Origin: CAZAKZ01 sp964485695 | Lineage (GTDB): Bacteria > Planctomycetota > JAFGQW01 | Reading direction: 5' to 3' | DNA: 34,944 nt | Assembly: GCA_964485695.1 (NCBI GenBank) | Contig: CAZAKZ010000050.1 | Coordinates: forward strand, 1-34,944 | In this document: positions 16,091 through 23,698 of the stretch, in pieces | Numbering within the stretch: position 1 is the first letter of the stretch | Layout of the letters: every line of letters begins with the position of its first letter | The notes under the pieces: generated by a model | What the model saw: only the letters and a program-made list of their open reading frames with translations | Database searches by the model: none | What the model was told of the DNA's origin: nothing | Translations under genes and position numbers: made by a program

Positions 16091-16115
16091 GGAATCCGGA
16101 GCCACTCCGGGTTCC
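16091..16115 (+). other. 11-bp hairpin in the tRNA-Gln leader
   Basis: GGAATCCGGAG (16091-16101) pairs with CTCCGGGTTCC (16105-16115) around a CCA loop with a single G-T wobble. No T-tract follows, so it is not a clear terminator. It could guide 5' processing of the tRNA precursor or be a chance structure. Confidence 0.5.
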
Positions 16116-16158
16116 ATTCGTCCCTTGAAAAACCCGATATCCAGAGCAGAACGAAAAC

Positions 16159-16232
16159 TGGGGTATCGTCTAATGGCAGGACAGCGGACTCTGGATCCGC
16201 TGGTCTAGGTTCGAATCCTAGTACCCCAGCCA
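16159..16232 (+). tRNA. tRNA-Gln (anticodon CUG)
   Basis: All four arms fold: acceptor TGGGGTA/TACCCCA, anticodon stem GCGGA/TCCGC around CTCTGGA with anticodon CTG, and the T-arm CTAGG TTCGAAT CCTAG. CCA is encoded (16230-16232) and the discriminator is G73. The first pair is U1-A72, known as the GatCAB identity element that separates tRNA-Gln from tRNA-Glu. A terminator follows 10 nt later. The gatCAB genes lie in the same window. Confidence 0.97.
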
Positions 16233-16241
16233 AAGTCAGGA

Positions 16242-16268
16242 CGCCGGAGGTCTCTCCGGCGTTTTTTT
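16242..16268 (+). terminator. Intrinsic terminator after tRNA-Gln
   Basis: CGCCGGAG (16242-16249) and CTCCGGCG (16254-16261) form an 8-bp stem with a GTCT loop, followed by seven Ts (16262-16268). This is a textbook Rho-independent terminator. Confidence 0.9.
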
Positions 16269-16372
16269 CCCGCTCCGCGGCCTTGAAAAATACGAGCACG
16301 GGCCGATATTTATGACTCTTTGGACCGTCGAGACCGCAGAAATCGATGCCAGAGAGTTTTTTTCAGGAATGG

Positions 16373-16401
16373 TTCAAACCCGGGATTGATTCGTGAATAA
16401 T
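16373..16401 (+). promoter_or_regulatory. Promoter of tRNA-Glu
   Basis: TTCAAA (16373-16378) and AATAAT (16396-16401) are 17 nt apart (4/6 and 5/6 matches). The start would fall near 16408. GGTCCTG (16404-16410) and CAGGACC (16416-16422) can form a 7-bp hairpin just before the tRNA. The sequence GGGTCCTGG right after the -10 is shared with the tRNA-Gln promoter. Confidence 0.45.
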
Positions 16402-16428
16402 GGGGTCCTGGGTGACAGGACCTGAAAT

Positions 16429-16506
16429 GCCCCCATCGTCTAGCCCGGCCTAGGACAGGTGGTTCTCAGCCATCAGACAGGGGTTCAAATCCCCTTGGGG
16501 GTACCA
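16429..16506 (+). tRNA. tRNA-Glu (anticodon CUC), with a G1-U72 pair
   Basis: The acceptor stem is GCCCCCA/TGGGGGT, so position 1-72 is a G-U wobble where G-C is usual. The anticodon stem GGTGG/CCATC carries the loop TTCTCAG with anticodon CTC. The T-arm is AGGGG TTCAAAT CCCCT. A73 and CCA are encoded. The D-loop is two nucleotides longer than in E. coli tRNA-Glu. A terminator follows 15 nt after CCA. Confidence 0.95.
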
Positions 16507-16521
16507 TAGTGCAATGGAGCA

Positions 16522-16557
16522 GGCACCCACTCGATAATCGCGTGGGTGCCTTTTTTT
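16522..16557 (+). terminator. Intrinsic terminator after tRNA-Glu, ending 7 nt before recJ
   Basis: GGCACCCAC (16522-16530) pairs with GTGGGTGCC (16542-16550) over 9 bp, followed by seven Ts. The 11-nt loop contains GATAAT, a -10-like hexamer at 16533-16538. The recJ ATG begins only 7 nt after the T-tract. Confidence 0.9.
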
Positions 16558-16564
16558 AATCCCG

Positions 16565-18349
16565 ATGGTTCCACCGAATCCTCTTCAGGGTGTTCCCTGG
16601 CGGACGCCTGACGTGAGCCCCGACCGCGCGGCCGAACTGGCCAGGGCGCTCCACACCTCCCCCCAGTTCGCTGCCATCCTCCTGCATCGCGGGATCCAGG
16701 AGATCACCCAGGCCCGACAACACCTGAAGCCGGACTGGGACGCCCTCAACGATCCGTACACCATGAAGGACATGGACTGCGCCGTCACCCGGATCCGCAG
16801 GGCTCTCATGGAGAAGGAGCGGGTTCTGATCTTCGGCGACTACGATGTGGACGGAATCACGGCCACCACCCTGCTGATGCGTTTCTTCTCCGTCATGGGC
16901 CATCCCGTGGCGGCCGCCATTCCCGATCGCCTCCGGGAAGGATATGGATTGAACCTGCCCGCAGCGCAGCGCATCGTCCGGGAAAAAAAGGCCGATGTCG
17001 TTGTGACCGTGGACTGCGGCATTTCCGACGTTCAGGGCGTGACCTGCCTGAAGGACCACGGTATCGACGTCATTGTCACGGACCACCACGTGGCCCCGCC
17101 GGTCCTGCCCCCGGCCGCCGCCATCATCAATCCCATGCAGCCGGATTGCCGCTACCCCTTCAAGAAGCTGGCCGGCGTGGGCGTGACCTTCAAGCTGGCC
17201 TGGGCCCTGGCCACCGAATTCAGCCCGCGGCGCAGGATGACCGAGGAGTTCAGGGACTTTCTCTACGAGGCCATGGGCCTCGTGGCCCTGGGCACCGTAT
17301 GCGATGTGGTTCCCCTCGTGGAGGAAAACCGCGTGCTGGTCTCGTTCGGGCTCCGGAGCCTGGTCCAATCTCCCAATCCCGGTCTCCGCGCCCTCCTGGA
17401 AGTGGCAGGCCTGGCCGGCCGGTCCCTGGAACCCGTACACCTCGGTTTCAATGTGGGCCCCCGCATCAATGCAGCGGGTCGCATGGGCTCTCCGGAAGAT
17501 GCCCTGGCCCTGCTCACCTCCACCTCATACCAGGAGGCCATCGATCTCGCCACCCGCCTGGACACCTTGAACAATCGCCGCCAGAAGCTGGAGCGATCCG
17601 TTCTGACCCAGGTCACACGCCTGATCGAGGAGCGCGGTCTTCCACCCTCCGAGGGCGTGGTCCTGGCCCACGAGGGCTGGAGTCCGGGCATCCTGGGCAT
17701 TGTGGCTTCCAGGCTGGTCGACCGGCATCACACCCCCGCCGTACTCCTCGCTCTCCAGGAAGGAGGGGGGCGCGGCTCCGGGCGCAGCATCCAGGGCTTC
17801 GATCTCCTGGACGTTCTCAAGGGGTCCAGCGCCCATCTCGCGAACTTCGGGGGCCACGCCAGCGCCGTGGGTTTTACGGTGGATCTGGACCAGGTGGAGG
17901 CCTTTGTGGCCGATTTCCGGCGCCGGCTCAGGGACAAGCTGGCCGGCTTCGTCCCAAGGACCGGCCTGGACGTGGACTGCCCTGTGCGTCTGGAGGACAT
18001 CTCTCTGGATCTGGTCCGCGAACTTGAGCGCCTGAGGCCTTTCGGAGAGGGCAATCCGCCTCCGCTCTTGCTCTCCAGAAATGTGAAGATCCCCGGCTAC
18101 CCGAAGTGGGTGGGACGCAAGAACCGCCTGCTGCGGTTCCTGGTCACCCAGGACCTGGACGCTTCCCCCCTCTCCGCCATCATCCAGGCGAGTGACCTGA
18201 CACCGGAGGAGTTGAAGGCGCTCTCCCCCTGCGACATCGCGTTTCATCCCCGCCGGGCCTTCAAAGGAGGCCAGGAAACCCTGGAGCTCAAGGTGAAAGG
18301 GATCGCGAACTCTGAAACCCAGGGCCCGGAGGGTATCGAAGAAGATTGA
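16565..18349 (+). CDS. recJ: Single-stranded-DNA-specific exonuclease RecJ
   Basis: RecJ degrades single-stranded DNA 5' to 3' in recombination, mismatch repair and fork repair. The 594-residue product has the DHH-family motifs: DYDVDG at 92-97, DHH at 173-175 and the DHHA1 motif GGHASAVG around 430. Its length agrees with the family (about 560-600). The chosen ATG at 16565 keeps the conserved tryptophan near residue 12 but has no SD and lies 7 nt downstream of the tRNA-Glu terminator, so expression must come from read-through, from a promoter inside the terminator region, or from a leaderless start; a GTG at 16613 is an alternative. DUF368 follows after 86 nt on the same strand. Confidence 0.93.
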   Translation: MVPPNPLQGVPWRTPDVSPDRAAELARALHTSPQFAAILLHRGIQEITQARQHLKPDWDALNDPYTMKDMDCAVTRIRRALMEKERVLIFGDYDVDGITATTLLMRFFSVMGHPVAAAIPDRLREGYGLNLPAAQRIVREKKADVVVTVDCGISDVQGVTCLKDHGIDVIVTDHHVAPPVLPPAAAIINPMQPDCRYPFKKLAGVGVTFKLAWALATEFSPRRRMTEEFRDFLYEAMGLVALGTVCDVVPLVEENRVLVSFGLRSLVQSPNPGLRALLEVAGLAGRSLEPVHLGFNVGPRINAAGRMGSPEDALALLTSTSYQEAIDLATRLDTLNNRRQKLERSVLTQVTRLIEERGLPPSEGVVLAHEGWSPGILGIVASRLVDRHHTPAVLLALQEGGGRGSGRSIQGFDLLDVLKGSSAHLANFGGHASAVGFTVDLDQVEAFVADFRRRLRDKLAGFVPRTGLDVDCPVRLEDISLDLVRELERLRPFGEGNPPPLLLSRNVKIPGYPKWVGRKNRLLRFLVTQDLDASPLSAIIQASDLTPEELKALSPCDIAFHPRRAFKGGQETLELKVKGIANSETQGPEGIEED

Positions 18350-18435
18350 GGCTCGTGCCGTGTCCACGCCGATGACCTGACCATGGACCGCGGTAGCCAC
18401 AGCCGCTCCGGAAACTTAAGCGGAAACGAGATGAA

Positions 18436-19425
18436 ATGATCACCATCGTCAAGGGATTCCTCATCGGCATCGCCAACATCATTCCGGGAGTCAGCGGCGG
18501 GACGTTCGCCCTGGTGCTCGGAATCTTCGACCGGTTGATCCGTGCCCTCAAGGGCCTGGACGCCTCCGCGACGCGCTCATGCCTGAATCTGGTGCTGCGA
18601 GGATTCTCCGCTGCCGCACGCCAGGATTTTCGCCGGGCATGGAAACGGATGGACGGTACGTTTCTGATGCTCCTGGGCCTGGGTGCCGTCGTGGCGCTCT
18701 TCTCCTGCGCCTTTGTCTTCGATTACCTGCTCAAGGTCCACCCGAGCGAGACCCTGGCCTTCTTCATCGGCCTCATCCTCCCGTCGCTTTCGGTCCCGTG
18801 GAAAATGATGGAAAAACGAGGTTGGCTCCAGCTGGCCTGGATCTTGCCTGGCATGGCCCTGACCGTGGGCCTTTCCCTCATGGAATTCTCCGGAAGTGCC
18901 CGGCCGGGCTATCCCCTGGTGTTCATCGGGGGCGTTCTGGCGGTGAGCGCCATGGTCCTCCCGGGTGTCAGCGGTTCCTTTCTCCTCCTGGTTCTGGGTC
19001 TGTACCAGCCGGTGCTGACGAATATCAAGGCCCTCACTAAGGCCCTCTCCGGCTCCCTGGAATCCAGCACCCTCGCCTTCCTGGGCGTCCTGGGTCTCGG
19101 CGTGGTGGTGGGTCTGGTGGCCTTCTCTCACGTCATGAGCTTACTCCTGAGTCGGTTCCGGTCGGCGACCCTGGCGTTTCTCATCGGCCTCATCCTCGGC
19201 TCCTTCTGGGTGCTGTGGCCCATCAAGGACAAGGACTTTGAATCAGGTCGTTCCGTGTATGGAAGCAAGGGAGAGATCAAGCAGGATATCGCCGTGGCCA
19301 CAGCCCCTAACCGTCTGCCTGGAGGCGAGCCAGGGGACGGCGGACTTTGTTTGTGGTGCGCCTTGACCCTGGGCGTGGGCCTCGTGGGCGCCATGGGCAT
19401 CAACCGACTGGGCCGCTCGGAGTGA
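18436..19425 (+). CDS. DUF368 family membrane protein (PopT-type undecaprenyl phosphate translocase candidate)
   Basis: The 329-residue polytopic protein has the DUF368 internal repeat: IPGVSGGTFALVLGIFD near residue 16 and LPGVSGSFLLLVLGLYQP near 175. DUF368 proteins related to PopT have been linked to recycling of undecaprenyl phosphate across the inner membrane, which would support cell-wall and surface-glycan synthesis. At least eight hydrophobic stretches are visible. A hydrophilic segment of about 40 residues (273-305) precedes the final helix and is unusual. The ATG at 18436 has only a weak GAG upstream. It follows recJ after 86 nt and is convergent with the pseudopilin gene 20 nt downstream; no terminator was seen. 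Confidence 0.85.
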   Translation: MITIVKGFLIGIANIIPGVSGGTFALVLGIFDRLIRALKGLDASATRSCLNLVLRGFSAAARQDFRRAWKRMDGTFLMLLGLGAVVALFSCAFVFDYLLKVHPSETLAFFIGLILPSLSVPWKMMEKRGWLQLAWILPGMALTVGLSLMEFSGSARPGYPLVFIGGVLAVSAMVLPGVSGSFLLLVLGLYQPVLTNIKALTKALSGSLESSTLAFLGVLGLGVVVGLVAFSHVMSLLLSRFRSATLAFLIGLILGSFWVLWPIKDKDFESGRSVYGSKGEIKQDIAVATAPNRLPGGEPGDGGLCLWCALTLGVGLVGAMGINRLGRSE

Positions 19426-19445
19426 AGACGACGGATCGAAGAGGG

Positions 19446-19970
19446 TCAGCGCAGGGTCCGGCCTATGTCATCCCCCCGGGTTTCACTGCACTGCGGGGGT
19501 GTTTCCACGATTCCGTTGGCTCCAGCGCTCAGGATCCAGATACGCTCCCGTGAATCGTGAAATCCGTGACAGTTGACCAGGTAGGCATTTCCCCAGGGAT
19601 CCGGATCCACGGCGTCGAGGTAGGGGCCTTTCCAGCCGGTCATGTCGGGGTTTTTCTCCCTGAGCACCTGGCCGATTCGACCATTGGGGCCGCCGTGGTC
19701 AAAGGAGTTGTTGCGTGGGATGTTTCCAGGTCCTCTGAGCCAGTCGAGGGGCTTTTGGCTCATGGACTGGACCGGGAACTTCTGCTCTGATTTGTCCTGG
19801 ATGTAGCGGTCCAGGGCCACCGCGATCTGACGGCAATGTTCCTCGGCCTGAGCCCGGTCCGACCGCCTGATCTCGGAGGAGACCACGGGATACACGATGG
19901 CGGCAGAAGCGATGAGAATGACGGCCAGAACCACCATCTCGATGATTGTGAATCCAAGCATTCTCTTCAT
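19446..19970 (-). CDS. Type II secretion / type IV pilus pseudopilin (GspG-like)
   Basis: The 174-residue product begins MKRMLGFTIIEMVVLAV: a short basic leader ending in glycine, then a mature FTIIE with glutamate at position 5, the signature cut and methylated by prepilin peptidase. A hydrophobic helix follows. The C-terminal half contains GWKGPYLDAVDPDPWGNAYL and IWILSAGANGIVETP, typical of GspG-type major pseudopilins. It would assemble into a periplasmic pseudopilus. The start is placed at the ATG at 19970; an upstream GTG at 19985 would add five residues without a better SD. No other secretion or pilus genes are visible, so it seems to be an orphan. comF lies upstream on the same strand. 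Confidence 0.85.
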   Translation of the reverse strand: MKRMLGFTIIEMVVLAVILIASAAIVYPVVSSEIRRSDRAQAEEHCRQIAVALDRYIQDKSEQKFPVQSMSQKPLDWLRGPGNIPRNNSFDHGGPNGRIGQVLREKNPDMTGWKGPYLDAVDPDPWGNAYLVNCHGFHDSRERIWILSAGANGIVETPPQCSETRGDDIGRTLR

Positions 19971-20166
19971 GAGCATCTCACGCACGGATCACCCGTCTGT
20001 TTGTTCCTGAACCACGTAGCTCCATGAACTCTATCGAATGCCCGGTGCCCTGAAATGAACTCGAGTTCGAATCCGGGTATCGTGTCTCGGGAAGATTCCT
20101 AACCCCCACTGGGCAAACGATTCAGGATCGTTCCCTTCCGATATGCCTGGCTTTGGGGCATGAAAT

Positions 20167-20919
20167 TCAGGCTGGAAATGTCGGTCCGGCCCTGGCAAGG
20201 GCTCCCACCCACACGCCCCGGGCGCCGCCCCCCCGCAGGGCCCGGGCCGCCTCGGATACCGTGGAGCCCGTGGTGACAACATCGTCGATCAGGAGCACCT
20301 GGAGACCGACAGGACGACCCGTGCGCCGACATTGAAAAGCCCCCCGGACATTGCGCCTTCTCGCCCGCATTCCCTTGCCGACCTGGGAATCGGTATCCCG
20401 CCTCCGGGCCAGAATCCGGGTCTCGAGCGCCACCCCGAGAGCCCGGGCCACCGGACGGGCCAGGAGCTCGGACTGGTTGAATCCCCGCCCGCGTTTCCGC
20501 TTCGGATGGAGGGGGACGGGCACGACACAGTCCGGCGGTCCTGGAAAGGGATGGGCCTCGAGCCCCTGGACAAGGAGGGTGCCGAGGAGCCGGGCCAGTC
20601 CGGGTTCGGGCCTGAACTTGAAGGTCTGGATCAGGTCCCTGAGGACAGCCTCGTAGAAATAGGGCGCCCGTAAAGTTTGAACATGGGGTGGGCGAGCATG
20701 GCAGGCCGCACACGTGGGTGCAGAATCCAGGCCCGGCGGCCGGGGAGAACCACATCGCGGGCAAAGGGCTTCCATGGGCACGGGGAGACCGTGGCCACAG
20801 CCGCTGCACAGGGTCGTCTCCACCGATCGGAGCGGCTGGCGGCCACAGAGCAGGCAGCGGCGCGGAAGCCACAATCCGGCCAAGGCCTCCAGGCAGCGTG
20901 TGAAGTGCGACAGGGCCAC
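20167..20919 (-). CDS. comF: ComF family phosphoribosyltransferase-like protein
   Basis: The 250-residue product carries four CxxC pairs at 22/25, 38/41, 53/56 and 70/73 (zinc-binding N-terminus) and a PRTase fold with PVPLHPKRKRGRGFNQSELLA and the PRPP loop LLIDDVVTTGSTVSEAA. This is the ComFC layout, linked to natural transformation in several bacteria though its enzymatic reaction is unclear. I place the start at GTG 20919, which has AGGAAGGG 6 nt upstream. The in-frame GTG at 20958 lies inside a strong terminator stem and is unlikely. The upstream membrane-protein gene ends in that terminator, so comF probably uses its own start signal or read-through. Confidence 0.9.
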   Translation of the reverse strand: MALSHFTRCLEALAGLWLPRRCLLCGRQPLRSVETTLCSGCGHGLPVPMEALCPRCGSPRPPGLDSAPTCAACHARPPHVQTLRAPYFYEAVLRDLIQTFKFRPEPGLARLLGTLLVQGLEAHPFPGPPDCVVPVPLHPKRKRGRGFNQSELLARPVARALGVALETRILARRRDTDSQVGKGMRARRRNVRGAFQCRRTGRPVGLQVLLIDDVVTTGSTVSEAARALRGGGARGVWVGALARAGPTFPA

Positions 20920-20946
20920 GGGGCGCCCTTCCTTTCCGGACAGAAC

Positions 20947-20981
20947 AAAAAAAAGCACCCCTTCACAGTCGAAGGGATGCT
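20947..20981 (-). terminator. Strong intrinsic terminator on the minus strand between the membrane protein gene and comF
   Basis: On the minus strand AGCATCCCTTC (20981-20971) and GAAGGGGTGCT (20964-20954) form an 11-bp stem with one G-U pair and a GACTGT loop, followed by seven Ts (20953-20947). It should end transcripts from the gene at 21036-21608. Confidence 0.85.
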
Positions 20982-21006
20982 GGATCTGTTTCGAATATTC
21001 TGGTGA

Positions 21007-21036
21007 TGTTCTGGCTGGTGTTCTGGCTGGTGTTCT
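21007..21036. repeat. 12-nt tandem repeat touching a stop codon
   Basis: Two identical units TGTTCTGGCTGG (21007-21018, 21019-21030) and a half unit (21031-21036) lie directly 3' of the membrane-protein gene; the half unit ends in its stop codon. The unit is similar in composition to the purQ 12-mer read on the other strand (GCCAGAA core). Confidence 0.7.
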
Positions 21037-21608
21037 CAGCGGGCCCGGGAAACCAGGCCTTTCCCCCGCGTGGAGATCTCCTCCTGTTTCAACCTGAGGC
21101 GCTCCTTGATCTCGGCGATGTACTCGTCGATGGTCATGTTCTCGGCCTTGGGCACGCCGAGGATCTCACCCATCTCCTTGGTGAGGGCCCGGTTCAGGGT
21201 CAAGGCGTCGGCGTGTTGCTGACAAAACTGAAGGACCATGCGCTGGAAGCTCTTGCGCGTCCACACCATTCCAATGAGGTTGATGATCATCGTAACGGCC
21301 AGAATGCTGACCAGGAGCACGATCAGAACCGTCCCGATACGCCATTCCCCGAAGTAACTGCCGACATCCACCCGGCGAACCACACCGTAGATCTGGAACA
21401 CGTACCCGATCATCAGGAAGAGGAAACCGCTGATGATCTGATACTTTCGATAGACCGTGTCCTTGACGGGGCGAAGGCTTCCCTTGCGGATGCCGTAGAT
21501 CTCCTCCAGGACCTTCTTCGGCCTCTTGAACACGATGCTAGATGCCAGGAAGTAGATCCCGACAATTTGCAATGTCAGCCCGAGAATGATGAGGTCACCC
21601 GTTGGCAT
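21036..21608 (-). CDS. Small membrane protein with three predicted helices, unknown function
   Basis: The 190-residue product has three hydrophobic helices at about 4-26, 58-78 and 91-114, followed by a soluble helical tail ending in a charged stretch (DEYIAEIKERLRLKQEEI). The ATG at 21608 is preceded by CCGGGGAGC, and the longer frame to 21782 has no hydrophobic start or conserved content, so the shorter version is chosen. I recognise no domain. The gene ends in a strong terminator and is divergent from gatC across a 308-nt gap. No function is assigned. Confidence 0.65.
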   Translation of the reverse strand: MPTGDLIILGLTLQIVGIYFLASSIVFKRPKKVLEEIYGIRKGSLRPVKDTVYRKYQIISGFLFLMIGYVFQIYGVVRRVDVGSYFGEWRIGTVLIVLLVSILAVTMIINLIGMVWTRKSFQRMVLQFCQQHADALTLNRALTKEMGEILGVPKAENMTIDEYIAEIKERLRLKQEEISTRGKGLVSRAR

Positions 21609-21916
21609 GAAAAAATGCTCCCCGGAAAACGAACTTCCAATCTGGGAAAGGGCTGGTCGTTGTTCCCATCCACGGAACCGCCCTTCGTGGACAGGTTTCA
21701 AGCTTCTGTTGAAAGTCATCTTAGAGTGGCCATCCGGGGGGAGCAAGATAAAATTAGCCCCTGGCCTGAATCGCCCGGCCACTCCAAAGATCCGGCGAAT
21801 CTGAGTAGGAGCTCCGGAAATACTGATCCCTCAAGGGATTACAGAACCGAATCAGGATCAGGAGGAAAAATCCCTATCCCCTCCTGGTCCAGATAACTCG
21901 AGAGGGCACAACACCC
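21609..21916. other. 308-nt divergent gap before gatC with hairpins
   Basis: No gene is visible. The stretch holds TCCACG/CGTGGA at 21669-21691 (6 bp, 11-nt loop), ATCCC/GGGAT at 21826-21839 and the strong hairpin listed separately at 21855-21890. A TAAAAT box at 21749-21754 could be a -10 for gatC but has no acceptable -35. Promoters for both flanking genes must lie here. Confidence 0.5.
21855..21890 (+). promoter_or_regulatory. 11-bp hairpin in the gatC leader
   Basis: GGATCAGGAGG (21855-21865) pairs with CCTCCTGGTCC (21880-21890) with one G-U pair and a 14-nt loop. It ends 26 nt before the gatC ATG. The left arm contains an AGGAGG that serves no visible ORF. It could modulate gatC translation; no T-box features were seen. 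Confidence 0.45.
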
Positions 21917-22216
21917 ATGGTCGAGCCCAGGGACGTGGATTTCATGATCCGCCTGGCCCGTATTTCACTACAAACCACTGCAAAAAAACGGCTTGTGAAG
22001 GACATTGGAATCATCCTGGACCACGTGGAGCGCATCACGTCCCTGGATCTGGATTCTGCTGGGATTCCTCCCACTTCCCATCCTCTCGACCTTACCGGGA
22101 CGCCGGAGGCGGACGTCCCCCGGCCGGGTCTCGAGCCGGAGGACGTGCTTTTTAATGCGCCCGATCCCGGATCGGACAGCTACTTCAGCGTTCCTCCGAC
22201 CCTGGATGAACCCTGA
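21917..22216 (+). CDS. gatC: Asp/Glu-tRNA amidotransferase subunit C
   Basis: GatC is the small subunit that holds GatA and GatB together. The 99-residue product has the family features: a start MVEPRDVDFMIRLARISL (R and L positions typical), a helical stretch to about residue 40, and the C-terminal LDLTGTPEADVPRPGLEPEDVLFNAP pattern of the GatC belt (residues 57-82). Length is normal (95-100). An AGAGGG lies 11 nt before the ATG. gatA starts 18 nt after the stop, and gatA and gatB overlap, so gatCAB is an operon. Confidence 0.93.
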   Translation: MVEPRDVDFMIRLARISLQTTAKKRLVKDIGIILDHVERITSLDLDSAGIPPTSHPLDLTGTPEADVPRPGLEPEDVLFNAPDPGSDSYFSVPPTLDEP

Positions 22217-22234
22217 TTCGAGAGCCGAGAATCC

Positions 22235-23698
22235 ATGGTTCCCCCCCACCTGCAGACCGCTTCGGACCTCAACCAGGCCTTTACCGCCGGTACCCTCTCT
22301 GCGGTCCAGATCGCCCGGGACTTCCTGGGCAGGATCCGTGCAGTGGATCCGAAAGTGAAGGCCTTCTTGCACCTCGACGAAGCCGACTTCCTGGCCCAGG
22401 CCGAAGCCCTGGACCGAAAGCTAGCGCGGGGTGAGTCCACGGGATCTCTGGCCGGGGTGCCCGTGGCCCTCAAGGACAACATTTCCCAGCGCGGCGTCCC
22501 GGTCACCTGCGGTTCCAGGATTCTCGAGCCGTACATTGCCCCGTTCGACGCCCACGTGGTGGAGGCCATGCGCCGGGCCGACGCCCTGCTGCTCGGCCGC
22601 ACCAACATGGACGAGTTCGGCATGGGATCCTCCACCGAGACCTCGGCCTACTTTCCGACCCGGAATCCGTGGGACCTGGACCGGGTGCCCGGCGGATCCA
22701 GCGGCGGCAGCGCCGCGGCCGTGGCCGCCCGCATGACGCCGCTGGCCCTCGGCTCGGATACGGGAGGCAGCGTGCGACAGCCGGCCGCCCTCTGCGGAAT
22801 CTTCGGCCTCAAGCCCACGTACGGCCGGGTGAGCCGGTATGGCCTCGTCGCGTACGGCTCCAGCCTGGACCAGATCGGTCCCTTTGCTCGGAATCCAGAA
22901 GACCTGGCGCGCCTGCTGGAAGTCATCTCCGGCCAGGACCGGCGGGATTCCACCGCCTCCTCCCGGCCCCTGGAAGACTACACGGCCTCCGCCCGGGTGG
23001 ACATCCGGGGTCTGAAGCTGGGCCGGGTGGTGGAGTGGTTCGAACCGGGCCTGGACCCCGAGGTTCGGACCTGCGTGGACCAGGGCATCCGGGAATTGCA
23101 ACGCCTGGGCGCCTCTCTCCACGAGATCCGGTTGCCCCACGCCCCGTACTGCATTCCGGCCTACTACCTCATCGCTACCTCCGAGGCCTCGAGCAACCTG
23201 GCCCGGTTCGACGGTGTCCGGTTCGGCCGTCGAGCCCTCGACCCGGACTCGCTGCTGGACCTCTTCGGCAGGAGCCGCAGCGAGGGCTTCGGCCACGAGG
23301 TGATGAAGCGCATCGTCCTGGGCACCTTCGCCCTCAGCGCCGGCTATCACGAGGCCTACTACCGCAAGGCGCAGCAGGTGCGCACCCTGATCCGGCGGGA
23401 AATCGAGGCCGCGCTCCAGGAAGTGGACGTCCTGGTTTGCCCCACCTCTCCCGTGGCCGCGTTTGCCCTGGACACCTTCATCCAGGATCCCCTTGCCCTC
23501 TACCTCAACGACGTGCTGACGGTGACGGCCAACCTGGCGGGCATTCCCGGTCTCAGCCTGCCCTGCGGCTTCACCTCCGAGGGACTTCCCGTGGGGCTCC
23601 AGGTCATGGCCCGGCCCTTCGAGGAATCCGTATTGCTCCGCGTGGCCGGGGCCCATGCAAGGGCCACGGATCATCACCTGAGGGAGCCGAGCCCATGA
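22235..23698 (+). CDS. gatA: Glutamyl-tRNA(Gln) amidotransferase subunit A
   Basis: GatA is the amidase that releases ammonia from glutamine for GatB. The 487-residue product has the catalytic triad of the amidase signature: lysine at 80 in ALKDN, cis-serine at 155 in GGSSGGS and nucleophile serine at 179 in DTGGSVRQPAA. The length matches the family. Its ATGA overlaps the start of gatB by 4 nt, a sign of translational coupling. The ATG at 22235 has only a weak GAGA upstream, consistent with coupling to gatC. Confidence 0.97.
   Translation: MVPPHLQTASDLNQAFTAGTLSAVQIARDFLGRIRAVDPKVKAFLHLDEADFLAQAEALDRKLARGESTGSLAGVPVALKDNISQRGVPVTCGSRILEPYIAPFDAHVVEAMRRADALLLGRTNMDEFGMGSSTETSAYFPTRNPWDLDRVPGGSSGGSAAAVAARMTPLALGSDTGGSVRQPAALCGIFGLKPTYGRVSRYGLVAYGSSLDQIGPFARNPEDLARLLEVISGQDRRDSTASSRPLEDYTASARVDIRGLKLGRVVEWFEPGLDPEVRTCVDQGIRELQRLGASLHEIRLPHAPYCIPAYYLIATSEASSNLARFDGVRFGRRALDPDSLLDLFGRSRSEGFGHEVMKRIVLGTFALSAGYHEAYYRKAQQVRTLIRREIEAALQEVDVLVCPTSPVAAFALDTFIQDPLALYLNDVLTVTANLAGIPGLSLPCGFTSEGLPVGLQVMARPFEESVLLRVAGAHARATDHHLREPSP

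Noticed and set aside
20041..20077. A GAGTTCGAATCC stretch reminiscent of a tRNA T-arm, and the palindrome GAACTCGAGTTC
   Set aside because: No acceptor or anticodon arm can be built around it; CCCGG/CCGGG pairing is distant. Not a tRNA and not convincing as an attachment site.
22669..23694. An in-frame upstream extension of gatB
   Set aside because: It lies entirely inside gatA in another frame; the ATG at 23695 gives a perfect GatB start and an ATGA overlap.
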